Source: Vanilla planifolia
Taxonomy: Eukaryota; Streptophyta; Magnoliopsida; Asparagales; Orchidaceae
NCBI GenBank assembly: GCA_023846275.1
Contig: JAIUJO010000162.1
Span: 146,297-210,296, forward strand
Direction: 5' to 3'
DNA: 64,000 bases
In this document: positions 24,320-37,400 of the stretch, in pieces
How positions within the stretch are numbered: position 1 is the first letter of the stretch
How the letters are laid out: every line of letters starts with the position of its first letter
The notes under the pieces: generated by a model
Seen by the model: the letters and a program-made list of their open reading frames with translations, nothing else
The model's database searches: none
What the model was told of the DNA's origin: nothing
Translations under genes and position numbers: made by a program

Positions 24320-24963
24320 TATTGGTATGTGTAATTTTAGGAATTAAATGATGCCTATAAATAGGAATAGTTTTTAGTATGATTAATTGATGAAATATTT
24401 TACAAAATTTCAAAAAAGAATTCTCAAGCCATGACCTCAAAGCAATTCATGACCCTTTGTAATCATTGTCGCCTTAAACTATGCCTTTCTTTAAAGAACT
24501 CGAAATCTCTTAATTCATCTTCCAATCAGCTAAGCACACATTCTCTCTTTTTATAGCTAATTAAATTGAAATAATTATGCCCTATTAAATGTTTGGTAAA
24601 GCATAGGAATTTATTTCTATTGATTTTTATAATCATTTTTTCCCTATTTTTACGAATTCTATTCAATTGTAAGGTTATTGTAGTATATTTCATTTTCTTA
24701 TTATAAGGGTTTAGCCTACCCATCATTTTTTGAATGGCTTATATGGTTCATTTTTTTGTGCCTAATTTTTCGGTATGGGTGGACATAGGCTTGTTTACAA
24801 GCTAAATCACGAAAAAATTGCTTGTGTACATGTTTAAATTCTTTCTCCTCATTTTCTCACAATTTCTCAAAAATTTACTTTTTAAATAAAAATTTAAATA
24901 ATTCTAATAATTAAAAAATTTTAATTCTAGAAATTCATGCCTATCTTATTGAACCACAGTTCA
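24320..24963 (+). repeat. Partial 5' LTR and leader of the copia element
   Basis: Inferred LTR portion between the satellite junction and the primer binding site. It contains a TATA-like box near its left end and ends in 'ca' two bases before the primer site, as LTRs usually end. The canonical 'tg' start and upstream U3 are missing or were cut off at the satellite junction. A minus-strand open frame at 24526-24726 is incidental. There is no second LTR in the window for comparison, so the limits are inferred. Confidence 0.5.
24356..24364 (+). promoter_or_regulatory. TATA-like box of the copia LTR
   Basis: 'tataaatag' in the context 'atgcctataaatagg' is a good match to a plant TATA box. It lies about 600 bp upstream of the primer binding site, as expected for an LTR promoter. 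Called by context; no activity is implied. Confidence 0.45.
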
Positions 24964-24965
24964 AT

Positions 24966-24980
24966 TGGTACCATAACTTG
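24966..24980 (+). other. Decayed primer binding site (initiator tRNA-Met type)
   Basis: 'tggtaccataacttg' is close to the usual plant copia primer site 'TGGTATCAGAGC', with a shared TGGTA followed by mismatches. It sits 2 bp after the inferred LTR end and about 85 bp before readable gag, which is the expected position. Confidence 0.55.
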
Positions 24981-25050
24981 TTCCCATTTAGCAAAAAGAA
25001 ATGTTCTGAGAGTTCCATGACTCAAATTAATTACATCATTTAAATTTGGT

Positions 25051-26100
25051 GAAGGTGAATCTTCCAATAGGCCACCACTCTTATGTGGTGATTATTATCT
25101 TTATTGGTAGACTACTCATTTAAATTCTATTGATAGAGAAATGTCAGAATTCATGCATGTTTTTTTAACTTTCCCTACAGAAAAATGGATAAGGAACTTT
25201 TGTTCCCAAGCCTTAATATGACATGGATGATTGTAAAAAATAGTAAGTTTAGTTAAATTATAGGGCTTCCAATATTTTATGTTGTGCTTTGAATTCTTTA
25301 GAATTTAATAAAATAATGAATTTTGAAAGTACTTTTGAGATTTGGCATAAATTAGAAGTAATATATGAAGGCGATTATATAGTTAAGAAAAATAAAATAA
25401 ACATGATGACACATCACTATGAGTTATTTAGGTTGCTTTCAAATGAGTCCACCAAAACCATATGCACTAGAATTACAAATACTACAAATACACTTGCTAG
25501 AATAAGAAAGATAATTTGTTTGAATGAATAGGTAAAGAAGACACTCAAAAGATTATCATAAGAGTATGTTCCATTGCCCACTACCATCAAGACGAAAAAA
25601 TATTTATATAATGACATTGATGATTTGAAGGGTGAGCCTATGACAAGTGGGCTAGAGATGAATTGGATAAAAGAAGAAGAAGAATTAATGGAAAAGAATA
25701 AAACAAAAAAGAAGGAAGAGTCAATAGCATTAAAGATGGAGGAAGGAATTTTAGAAGAGGAATGATCTAATGATGATGGTATTGCTTTAATGTTTAAAGG
25801 TTTTTCTAATGATCTCAATGTTGTAGGAAGGTATAGAAATCAAAAGTCTAACAAAAGAGTAAGAAGAAAAGATAAAATTATTTTTGATGAATGTAGAAAG
25901 TAAAGAAATATTAGACCAGCTTGTCCTGTCACGAAATAAGGAGTGGAAAAAAAGAATGACATGAACAGAAGTAAGAAAAAAAAGAAAGTATTGAAAGTAG
26001 CTTGGAGTGATATAGTAGAAACATGTAAAATTGAAGATGAGAACAAGAACGAAGGGTTCATTTATCTGATGGCTAGAGAAGGAAGAGGAAGAAGAATAGA
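25051..26100 (+). pseudogene. copia gag remnant (UBN2-type)
   Basis: It begins with 'EGESSNRPPLLCGDYYLYW' at 25051, the N-terminal signature of copia gag (G.S..RPPLF.G.NY.YW). From 25289 an 80-codon open stretch contains 'EFNKIMNFESTFEIWHKLEV' and 'HYELFRLLSNESTKTICTRI', typical of UBN2 (A.EIWDKLE..HEG; YE.FKM...E.I..M..RF). Further on, 'IDDLKGEPMT' matches the L..L.G.L.T region. Near 25892, 'ECRK' and 'NIRPACPVTK' mark the zinc knuckle (CYKC.KPGH...CP) with two ligands lost. 'VLKVAWSD' near 25990 and 'LMARE' near 26070 match the tail of this family. It would form the virus-like particle. A minus-strand frame, 25417-25818, is only its shadow. Confidence 0.85.
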
Positions 26101-26589
26101 GTGCATGCTTAAGTGAGGAGGAGATAAATTATTGAAATGAAACTAAAAGAACAAAATTTATGAATGTTTAGGTCTTTGTGATGAAATGTAGAAGCCCAGT
26201 GATCAATTAATACAACAAATTAATGAACATGCATCATTAGTTATTGCTTTTGATGGTTTTAAACCCTTGGGCAATACTTGTTCATTATTCAAAAACAAAA
26301 TCAATTAGTTGAAATTTTGTGCATATTAGAAAATTTCCTATGCATAAGTTTAATGATAATATTAATTTATCACATAGTCTTAATAAACTTATATGCTATT
26401 ATTTGCACTTCTAGGTTACATTTCACATATAGCTACATAAGAAATAATATTTGCTTAAATTATCCTACTTATACATTGGTAGTGAAGTCTAATAGTTGTT
26501 TAACTACTCTTTAATGTGTTGGAAAAAATTGTTTTGGTTCCTAAATTAGCAACTAATTTAAGAGTGTTGGTATGTCTACTTTCTAAGGT

Positions 26590-26900
26590 TGAGAAGAACA
26601 TGCGTCTCTTAGATAGTGGGTGCTGAAGACGCATGATTGAAAGCATGAAGTTATTCACCCAACTAAAGCTTTATGATGGAGGAAAAGCTGTGCTTGTTGA
26701 TAATTCAAAGGAATCTAGCAAAAGGATATGCATTATTGGAAATCTTACGTTTTAGAAATCTTAAATTTTCAATTACTGATATTTTATCTTTTTAAGACTT
26801 AAAGCATCATTTACTTAGCATTAGTAAACTTTGAGGTAGTGGTTTTAGCATTTCATTTGATACCATTGCATGTAAAATTAGAAAAAATAAAAATAAAGCA
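26590..26900 (+). pseudogene. copia aspartic protease and pre-integrase remnant
   Basis: 'LLDSGC*RRMIESMKLFTQ' near 26606-26660 matches the copia protease start 'W.LDSGCSRHMTG....F'. The catalytic Asp and the following SG are intact and one Ser is replaced by a stop. 'DGGKAVLVDNSKES' follows, as in 'dGG.V.FGDN.KG'. Near 26800, 'LKHHLLSIS' and 'FSISFDTIACKI' match the conserved 'LK.NLLSISQLCD.G..V.F....C.I' block between protease and integrase. The protease would cleave the element's polyprotein. Stops break it at several points. Confidence 0.8.
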
Positions 26901-26999
26901 ACTATTATATTACGAAGAAATAATAAAAATTTACTGGATCTGAAAACCATAAATAATCCACAAAAAAAAAATTTACATCACATCCTAGCAATTGAAATT

Positions 27000-27538
27000 T
27001 ATGACATAAGATATTGTATTGTGCTAGTGCACAAATATTATGAAAATTGATTAAATTTAACTTAGTAAGTGGCTTACCAGAATTAACTTTTTTAATTGAT
27101 TTTGTTTATGCACTATATAATTTGGGAAAAGAAAGGAAAGAATGCTTTTAAAAAAAAAGAAAGTTGTAATGACTAAAAAAAGTTTTGGAACTTGTACACA
27201 TAAACTTGTTTGGACCAATACGTGTCATAGGCTTCAGAGGCAAGAATTTGGATTTGTTATTGTAGATAATTCTTCTAGGTATACATGAGTTTTTTTCTTA
27301 AGGAAAAAAATGCATCATGTTTATAATTTCAAATATTTATAACTAAATGACAAAATCCCTTAGGTCATAACTTAATTTCCATTAGAAGTGATAGTGGAGG
27401 AGAACTTAGAAATTTTGAATTCATTGAGCTTTACGATATAATGGATTTTCACATATTTTTGGCACATAGAATTCCACAACAAAATGGAGTCGAATGAGCT
27501 GAAGACTTAGATTTTGCTAGAAGTTTATTAAATGAATA
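27000..27538 (+). pseudogene. copia integrase remnant, truncated
   Basis: 'ELVHINLFGPIRVIGFRGKN' near 27190 matches the copia integrase start 'HVDLFGP....S..G..Y'; the first catalytic Asp is now Asn. 'GFVIVDNSSRYT' follows. Near 27381, 'IRSDSGGELRNFEF' keeps the second catalytic Asp. Near 27473, 'PQQNGVE' is followed by a stop where the family reads PQQNG.VERKN, so the DDE triad is broken. 'SLLNEY' is the last readable piece before satellite sequence begins at about 27538. Everything distal is missing. Confidence 0.85.
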
Positions 27539-28468
27539 TGATCAAAGACACTACACTTTATCTCTTTAGTATATTAGAATAGAACTATTTTACAAAATTT
27601 ATTTCATTTGTTTAATTTTTAAATTTTTTGTATTACTAGGAAACTTTAATTCTCTTTCCGTTAAACATTAACGACGCATTGATTTTTTTTGCATTATAGT
27701 ACTTAAGTTTTCCTCATTTTAACTTTAATTTAAACTTATTATTTAAATAACAATTTATCATTTTTTATTCTTATTTAATTTAATAATTTGTAGTAATTCA
27801 AAATTTGACAGATCGAGGTACAACAAGGGTTGGACGCATCATGACATGCTTTACCATAATAAATTAATTTTTTTAAAGTATTTTTAATTTTTATGTTTTT
27901 TCTTTCTTTAAAAGTTTTTTATATTAATTTGATATTGGACAATCAAGTATGCTATAATAAATCTCTTTTGTATTTTGGACTACAACTTTCTAGTGCAAGT
28001 TACATATTTACTTAAATCTTTGGGTTTGAATTGCCTATAATATATTTTGTTGATTTGATTATATTTTATTATTTCAATTTATCACATTTCTACTTGAGTA
28101 TATATATTTTATTAACATCCAAAAAATTATTTATAGGTATTTAATTTTATAATGCTTTATAATCATGAATGAGGTGTAGTTGACATTAAACAAACTTCTT
28201 TGGTGTCAAGTAAATGAGCTTTAAAAATTATTTATTTATTTTAAAATTTTAAATATTTTATTTATACATATTTTTACACATTCCAATTGTTACAATATTT
28301 AATTTTCAATTTTTAAACTCGATGTCTACTATATCTTGGTATGGTAGTTTCCTAAAAACTACTTCTCATTTACCCAAAGTTTCCACTTCAATTTTGCTAT
28401 ATTTCTATGTTACATTAAATATTAACTAATATGTCTTTGATATCCCATTGATTTTGAAATATTTTACT

Positions 28469-28557
28469 ACTTCAATTTATCTTTTCCTAACTTTGATATA
28501 TTTTTACTTCAATTTATCTTTTTCCAACTTTGATATATATTTACTTCAATTTAAGGT
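28469..28557. repeat. 37-bp local tandem duplication inside the satellite
   Basis: 'acttcaattta' starts at 28469, 28506 and 28543, with nearly identical 37-bp intervals ('tctttt(t)cc(t/a)aactttgatatat'). It is much better conserved than whole satellite units are to each other, so it arose after the array had diverged, most simply by replication slippage. Confidence 0.8.
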
Positions 28558-29232
28558 AATAATTTATCTTTATTTAATGTTATTTAATTTTAAATTTGTT
28601 GTAACTCTTGTTGAGGTTCGATTTAGATTAATCATGTCGTCAGAGTAGTCTTAATAAGCTCTATTTAATTGAATATTCATTTTTATTTCTTTTAAATGTT
28701 TTATTTTTTAAACTTTTGCTCACTTTATAAGGGAAATTTTCATTTTGACTTATTTTGAACATCGAAGATATTACACTTGATCTTTTTAGTTTATTCGAAT
28801 ATAACTTTCATGAATAATTCATTTCCCTATTTCAATTTTTTTTCTTTTATTTGGTTATATATTTTGTAACTTGAAATCTCTTATCATATCACATTTTCAT
28901 TGTTTTGATTTTGTAAAGAAATTTTATTTTACATCATAAGAAGTACAATCTAATAAAATATTAATTCTTATATTTATTACTATTCTACTTTACTAAAGTT
29001 TTGAAAGCTTTATGAGCCATTCTGATTCACACATTATTTGATGATTACAGATGTCATAATCAATCTCTTTAACAAAATGGAATGGAATTACTCTGTATAA
29101 TTTAACTAAACTATTAAGAAGTTTTACTTTGATTTAAAAAATTACTATGAAACTCTAATTCTGTCCCTTTGTAACCTTTTTGTTGCTTTGATTTTATTTT
29201 GTTACATTGTTTAACTTTGCCTTATTTTTGCT

Positions 29233-29246
29233 TATATATATATATA
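29233..29246. repeat. (TA)7 microsatellite
   Basis: Uninterrupted TA dinucleotide run in satellite block 3, at the place in the unit where other copies carry 'tatatatt'. Likely expanded from it. Confidence 0.8.
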
Positions 29247-32200
29247 TTGAAATAAAATCATAAAACATTATTATTATTTGCGCTTAATTACTTCACTAAT
29301 TTAGGGAAACATCAAATGAGGTCTAATAAAAATTAAATAAATTGTTTTCTTTGGTAGTTTCTAGAAAAATATTTTTTGTATGCCTATTTATTTGAATAAT
29401 TTTTCATTTTAAACATTTTTTTGAAGAAATTTGGCATAGTTTAGTACGTATTTTTTTAGATACCTTATTTCATGATTATAAAGTAAACATCATTTGAATC
29501 ATTTCAATGAGTTCTAATTAATTAAATTTTAATTTCTATATTTAGAAATAATATATTTTATAGGTTTTTGAAATTCTTTACAAGATATTTTGACTTGATC
29601 AAGGTTTAATGGTCTATTATGCTTCAATCTGTCTCATTAGTGTTATATAATGCAACATCTTTATTCATAATATTGTTATGAAATTGTAATCCTACTATTA
29701 TGTTCCATTTTATAACATCAATTTTGCTATGTACTTTACCTCAGTTTTTTTGCTTAGAATTTCTATTATTATTTTCATAATTTTAATTACTATATTTTTT
29801 GCAATCATTTAGAGGTATTTTGATGTATAGATGATTTCATGACAAAAAAAAATTTATTGATTTCATCATCATATCTATGAATTTAACTTTATCATATAAC
29901 TTATCTTAATTCTTCAAAGGTTTTACTTTTTTTTTCTTAAATTAATATGTACCTATAAATCTCCTCTTATGCGACTTTTACATCACTTGATAACACTATA
30001 TTATATTGCTTCAACTTATTTTATTTGAGCGTTAATATATATATACATCTACATAATATCAAAAAGTTCATTTATTTTTATTTAGGATATTTCATTTCAA
30101 AATTTGTATTAACCTCAAATGATGTGTAGTCTAATGGAAAAACGTCATCTTGATGAGCACAAAAAAATTAAATTATAGTTTTTATATTTTTTTAAACGTT
30201 TTATATGTAGTGTTTTGGCACACATTATAAGACATATTTATTCATCCTAAACATAACAATCAATAATTTAGAACTCAAACAGTTTAGTATTGAAGAATCA
30301 AACTTTCTCCGAAAAGTTTTCTTATTTTTTAAATTTTTTTTCTTTAATTACTTATATTACTATGAAACTCTAATCCCCTTCTCTTGCAACCTTTACCTTG
30401 TCTTGTTTTTTATATGTTGTGTTGCTTTAATTAGTATCATTTAAACATCAATATATATTTACATAATACTGAATTAATAATTAATCATTAGTTTTTGTTA
30501 TTTATTCAAGGGATTCATGGTATCTATAAATAAGGTTTGATGGAGAATATTCAAAAAATATTTTTAACTTTATTTTTAAATTTTTTAAAAAAATTATATT
30601 ATTTAAGGAAGATTTGTAGAAGATTTTGATTTTAATAATATTTAGTGAACATGTAGTTTACACAAAATCTCATTAAAATCTTGGAATGTAATTATTACAC
30701 ATAATTTAGCTCAATTAAAAATTTGTTTCTTTGATTTATTTATACTTTTATGCAACTATAAATATCTTCTCTTGCAACATTTAGATTTTTTCATTAGTTA
30801 AAAATATATTTCAAATTTTGTTTATTTTAGTTTTAACATATATTTAGTTGTTGTTATAATAATTTTTTTAAATTTATTTATATTAACTTCATAATAAGTA
30901 GTAATTTCAAATGAGTTCTTATTAATAAGAAGTAAAATTTCTTGGACTCAACTCAAGAAGCACTATAAAAAAAAATATTTATTTTTACATTTTAAATGTT
31001 ATAGTTTTTCATAAATTTATATTTTTTAGAATAAAAATCAATTTGTATGTTAATTAATAATTGATCATCTAACATTAATCTCTTTTGAATCATTTAATGT
31101 AATTTTGCCAAACAACTTTTCCGTTTTTTCATAACTTTCTCCCTAATTTTACTAAGTTAACAAGTAACTTTAAATCTGTTCTAGATTTACCTTTACCTTA
31201 CAATGATTTGATTGTATTACAGTTCTTCATTTTTTTATTTCAGGAGTAATATGTAATTGTTAACTTTCAAAGTAAAACTTTATTATCATTTATGCTTGTT
31301 TACATTAGTTATTAAAAGAAAATGCAAAAACATTTTATCGATAATAATCAAGTGTTGTTGAACTCATCTTGCCATGCTTTATCCAATTAACTTGTCATTT
31401 ATATATTTTAAAATATTTTATTATCTAATGTAACTTTCCTACATTATTTATTTTGTTTCTCCAAAATCTATACCTAGATTATATTATATTACTAGGTAAC
31501 TTTAAATTTCTTGTGTGGCCTGTAGATGACCTTGATTTGGTTGCATTATATTGCCATAGTTCATCTCCTTTTAGCTTTAGTATAATTTTTCTTAATATTT
31601 AAAAATAATTTTATTTATTATTTATAGTTATTTTCTTCAATGATTCACAATAATTCGAAATGAGATCTATTTCATTTGAAAATAGTATCAATGACTCAAC
31701 CCAACAACTCTTCTCATGTGAGTTCTACATTAATTTTCATTTGATCATATTACTTTTGTTCAACACGTCTTGTAATAGTTTTAATATATAATTAAATTCA
31801 TCGCATTAGAATAATAAAATATTGTTATTTATGCTTGTCCACCTTGGAGATTCATCTCAATTTCAATCGTGTTCTAGTTTTGACTAAGAAAATGTTGTTG
31901 TACATGTTTCAAGGTCTAGGAAATTAATTATTAATTTTTATATCTTTTAGATATTTAAGTTTCATTTGATTTTGAATTTTTTAGAAATATTTCAATTTGT
32001 ACATCATTTGTTAATCTAATTTCTTTTGCTCATTCTCCTCAGTATTATGTAATGCAACTTTTCGAGAAACGTGTACTCATTTTTTAAACTGTTTGGTTAC
32101 AAATTCGTTATACTACTTTGTAAATGTAAATCTCATTCATGTTGCCTTTGGATCACATTGATTCGTACATTACTTAATGATCAAAGATGTGCAGTTGTTC

Positions 32201-34415
32201 TCCTTATTATCTTGGAATGTACAACCTTACTATACAATTATTTTCATTTGTTAAATTTTTTTACTTTGATTTGGTTGTATTACAATGTAACACTAAATCA
32301 CATCTCATATGATGTTTACATCAGTATGATTTGATAATATTACATTTCCTAAGTTTATCTTATTTTAGCTTTATTATACATTTAGTTAGTATTAAAAAAA
32401 CTTATTTATTATTAATAATAATTATTTTCTATGATGATTGATAGTAACTCAAATTGACATCAAATTAAGGTAAAGTAAAAATCGTTGGGCTCGTATGGAA
32501 GAGTTATATCTAAGTAAATTAATATATTATATTTTTTAAACATTTTATTTTCTAGTATTCTAGTATTGTTTACTAGACATTTTGATTTATATCTTATTTG
32601 ATGATCATGGTCGTTACACTTTATTTTCTTAATATTTTAGAGTGTTTACTTCCCGTAAAATTTCTCATTTCTTGAAATTTATCTCTTTGATTTGGTTAAT
32701 TACTATGCCACTATAAATGTCCTCCAATATGATGTTTATGTCTCTAATAAGGTTATATTATCTTTGAACAATTTATCTTTATTCAAATTTAATATTAATT
32801 TGGTAAAAAAAAATAAAATTAATAATTTATTATCATTTAGGGTTATTTATTCAAAAAAATTTTAGTAAATTTAAATTAGGTACAATTTATTTTGTACAAA
32901 TATCATTGAGCACATCAAGCACTGCTTTTCCAAATTAAATATTCAATTTTACATTTATAAATATATTATTTTCTTAGAATTTAACAAGCTTTTAAGAAAT
33001 TTAATTCAAAACTAAATTAATGAAAAATAATTCACACTAGATCTAGTTTATAACATTGAATGAAATTTTCTTATACACTTTATCTTATTTCTTAAAATTT
33101 TACTCTTTTAATTTTGTTATATTATTATGAAATTTTTATTCTCTTTACATGTGAGGTTTATTTTATTTTTATTTTGTTATATTATATTTCTTTCACTTAT
33201 GTAATTTAAGTTTTATTATATAATTAGCAAATGTTTAAATTATAATTGATTATTACTTATTCTTACATACTTTGTTAATTTGAAGCAATGCAAAATCAGT
33301 CTAATTGAGATGAAACAAATGTTGGTAGACTTATCTTGATGAGCTTTATCAAATTTAACATTCTTTTTTTATATATTTTTTAATTTTTTTTATAGCTTTA
33401 GCATGGTTTTTCATCAATTTAAATTCATACCTAATTTTATGATTAAAAAAGTTATCCTTTATATCATAAATTTTCTATAAAATTTATCTCATTTTTTGAA
33501 ATTTTTTTATTTTGTCTAAAGTTACTAATATTTAACTATAAATCTCTTCTTGGGTGCCCCTTGCATCTCTGTTACATTGTTATATCATATTCTTTTAATT
33601 TATTTCATTTAAAATTTAATATATATGTCCTTAAAATTTAGGAAATCTTCTTCTGGGCTTATTAACTTTTATATTAGTAATTTGTAGTTACTCTAGAAGA
33701 ATTCTAATCAAGATGAAGTAAATGTCAATAAACACATCTAGACAAGCTCTATTAATGAGAATAATTTATTTCAATAAAGCTTTGATTGACTTTATTAATC
33801 ATTTGAACATGTACCAAATTTGATTATCAATGATGTCACAATCAATCTCGTTAGTATCTTGGAATTCAACTTTCTCGTATAATTGATCATTTTTCTTCAT
33901 CTTTTTCACTTTTATTTGATCACTTTGTTATCTAACTAAAAAACTTCTCTCAAAAGACCTTGAAATCTTTATAACTTATTGTACTACTTTACCTTATTTT
34001 AGTATATATTTACTTAATAATAAATTTACAATTTATTTATAATTTTTGCTTATATATTAAGGAAATTTGTATTCATTCTAAATAATATTTGATCAAATAA
34101 AAAAATATCATTGAACATATGCTAAAAATCACTATCAAATTAAATATTTTTTGTATATAGAGGTATTCTAATGCATTAAATTTTGCAAGCTTTTTGATGG
34201 ATTTTCATTCAAATTTGATTTGTTCATCTGGAATGTCACCCTATATTTCCTTAATCTCTTAAAATGCAACTTTCTTATATAATTTAAGTCATTTCCTTAA
34301 ATGTTTTGTTCTTATTTGGTTATGTTACATTGAAACATTTGTTCCCTTTACATGTGACCTTTACTTTATTTTCATTTTTTTTACAATGTTTGACTTTTTC
34401 ACATTTTATCTTTGG

Positions 34416-34435
34416 TATATATATATATATATATA
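34416..34435. repeat. (TA)10 microsatellite
   Basis: The longest pure dinucleotide run noticed. It is at the equivalent unit position to the (TA)7 tract at 29233, within 'tttaatatatattta'-like sequence of other units. Confidence 0.85.
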
Positions 34436-37400
34436 ATTAATATTAAAAAAATAGTTATTATTTTTACTTTTTGCATTGTTGATTTAAAGTGAATTCAAAT
34501 AAGTACCTTTACTTCATCTCGATGAGTTATTGCAATGAAATATTCATTTTTAAATTTTTGAATACTTATATTGACCAAAGTTTTCCCTAGTTATAAAATA
34601 ATTTTTTATTTATACCTAATTTGATGATTCACGTTGTTACACTCAATCTCTTCACTACATTCCAATGTAACTTTCTTTTATAATTTATTTTATTTGTTCA
34701 ATTTTTTGACTTGATTTTATTATAATTCTATAAAAATAAAATTTCCATTTTTGTGACCTTTACTTTACTTTGCATTATTTATATTATATTGGAATTATTT
34801 ATCAAATTAAATCTTTAATAAATATTTACTTACTATTAAGGAAATAATTTATTAATTTTTATGATTCTTTACTATTTTAATTCATTGTATCTCCGAGCAA
34901 TATTTGATTAAAATGAAACAAACATCATTGGATATTCCTTAAGGAGGTCTATTTAATTAAATATTAATTTTATATCTTAAAATGATTTTTTTGGGCTTTG
35001 TGGATGATTTTGAGATATTTGTTATTCATATGCCATTGATCATAAAAAATGCATCACTTGGTATGGTTAATATCTTTGACTATAAATTTCTTGTATAATA
35101 TATACCATTTCCTCATTTTTTTAACTTTTATTTTGTTATACTATAATAAAACACTAATTCCTTTCTCATGTAGCCTTAAAATTGCTCTGATTTAGTTATA
35201 TTATTTTTTTTAATTTTTCTTATTTTTGTAATACTATATATTTGTTAAATATTAAAATTAAAAATTTATTATTATTAAGGATCACATAGTTTTAGATATT
35301 TACAGTAATTCAAAACAAGGTATGGTGAAGATGATATGAATATCATTGTATTCATCTCAATAAGCTCTATAAAATTAAAAATTCATTTTTTAATATCTTT
35401 CAAATATCCTTTTATGATTTTGCATGACTATGAGATATTTTTAAACATACGTGATTTGATAATAGAGTATGTTATACTTGATCATTTCAAGGAATTGAAA
35501 AGTGACTTTTCTATAAAATTTATATCATTTATGTACCTTAAACTTTCATTTGGTTATATTACTATGCTACTCTAAATCTCCTATGTTTTGACGTTTAGAT
35601 CTTCATGATTTGGTTGCATTATGTTTGATTAATTCATTTTAATATAGCCTCAATATATATTTACTTAACTCTAAAGTTATATTACATTATTATTTATTAT
35701 TATTTAATTTTTAAATTTATAATAATTCCAAGTGACTCTTCTTGATGAGATTTCTCCAATTGTGTACTAATTTCTTATAATTTTAATTATTTTTTGTTTC
35801 TTAAAGTTTTGGTATAATTGTTGACACATTTTGACTTCTAATTTTCCATTGAAGGATATAACACTCAATTTTTAATATGAATTATTGAAACTTCAATGTG
35901 CAATTCATCTCATTTTTTATCTTTAATTAGGTCATATTACTTCAAAATTCCATTTTCTTATTATGTAACCTTTAAATTACTTTTATTTCATAATAATTGA
36001 ATTATTGAATTTATCTCATTTCCACTTTAACAAAAACATTTCCTAACATTTAAGTAATAATTTTCATTATTTTAACTTATTTACTTACATAATTCGTAAT
36101 AATCCTAAATAATTTCCAATCGAGATCAAACCAATGACAAAAGACTCGTCATGTTAATTTTATTTTATTATATATTTATTTTTTAAAAAATTGTATTTGA
36201 CAAAAGTTTTTCATGCTTCACAACATTTAAATTTGTATTTGATTTGTCAATATAAGATTTTACTTTGATGCCCTTACTATATTGAATGCAACATTTTTGT
36301 ACATTTGTCCTAATTTTTTCCAATTTTTTTTTATTTTTTTTAGTTATGTTACTGTGGTTGTAAAATTCTTATCTTATGTAATATTTACTTTTCTTTTTTT
36401 TTATAAAATTACAGCACCTCAATTTATCTAATTTTAGTTTTACTATCATTTTCTAAGTATTAAAATAATAGTTTATTATTATATATGACGATTGATTGTG
36501 GTAAATCACAGTAATTGCAAGTGATGTTGTCATCGAGATAAACCTAATTTAATTGAACTCATTTTAAAAAGCTCTATAAAAAAAATAATTAATTTTTTTT
36601 TAAAAAAATTTTAAATTTATGGTTTTGGTATGTTTTATGAGTGATTTCTATTGGTTCTTTTATTAATAATAGAGGATGTTTACATATGATCTCCTATGTA
36701 TCTTAAAATAGAAATTTCCCTCCCAATTTATATCATTTTTCAAATGTTTTATTTTGAGTTTAAGATATTACTATGTAGCTCTAAATCTCATCTCATTTAA
36801 TCTTTAAATAAATTTTTTTTAACAATTTTATGTTGCATCAATTTACCTTACTTGAACGATAATATATATTGATTATTTAACATTAGATTAATCATTTATT
36901 ATTAATTATGTATGTGTAATTTGTTAATTCACATTAACTCAAAATTATGTTTGTCATATACTTAACTAATATCATTGAATTTGTTATGATGACCTCTGGG
37001 AATAAAATATTCAACTTTATATTATGTAACATTGAAATTTTTTCTGTTTTATGAAATTTTTATGTCTCATTTCAATTGGTACCTTAATTGATAGTTGAAG
37101 ATGCCGAACAAAATCTCTTAAGTATATTGGAGTTCAACTTTCCTATACAATTTATAGTTTTTTAGATTTTTCACTTTCATTTTGCTATATAACTATGGAA
37201 TTCTCATTCTACTCTTGTGTGAGCTCATTTTTATTACATTACATAGCTCTAATTCATCTAATTTTAGGTTTAATATATATTACTTTAACATTAAAAAATA
37301 TATTATAATTAATCCTTATTTATTTTCATATCCATAAATAAGCCTTAATGAGGTTAGATGAAGAAAAAACACATCATTTGAGTCATCTTGACTATCTCTG

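Larger units (their letters stand above)
24320..27538 (+). mobile_element. Truncated Ty1-copia LTR retrotransposon
   Basis: A single + strand element readable in canonical order: partial 5' LTR, primer binding site, gag, protease, GAG-pre-integrase region and the first part of integrase. The rest of integrase, reverse transcriptase, RNase H and the 3' LTR are absent. Copia order (integrase before RT) and the gag type place it in Ty1-copia. The satellite abuts both ends, forward on the left and reversed on the right, so this fragment sits exactly at an array orientation switch. Numerous stops and frameshifts make it a dead copy. It looks somewhat better preserved than the LINEs. Confidence 0.85.

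Noticed and set aside
25417..25818. 133-codon minus-strand open frame, the longest in the window
   Set aside because: It lies antisense to the recognisable copia gag and has low-complexity Ser/Phe-rich composition from the A/G-rich sense strand. It is a shadow frame.
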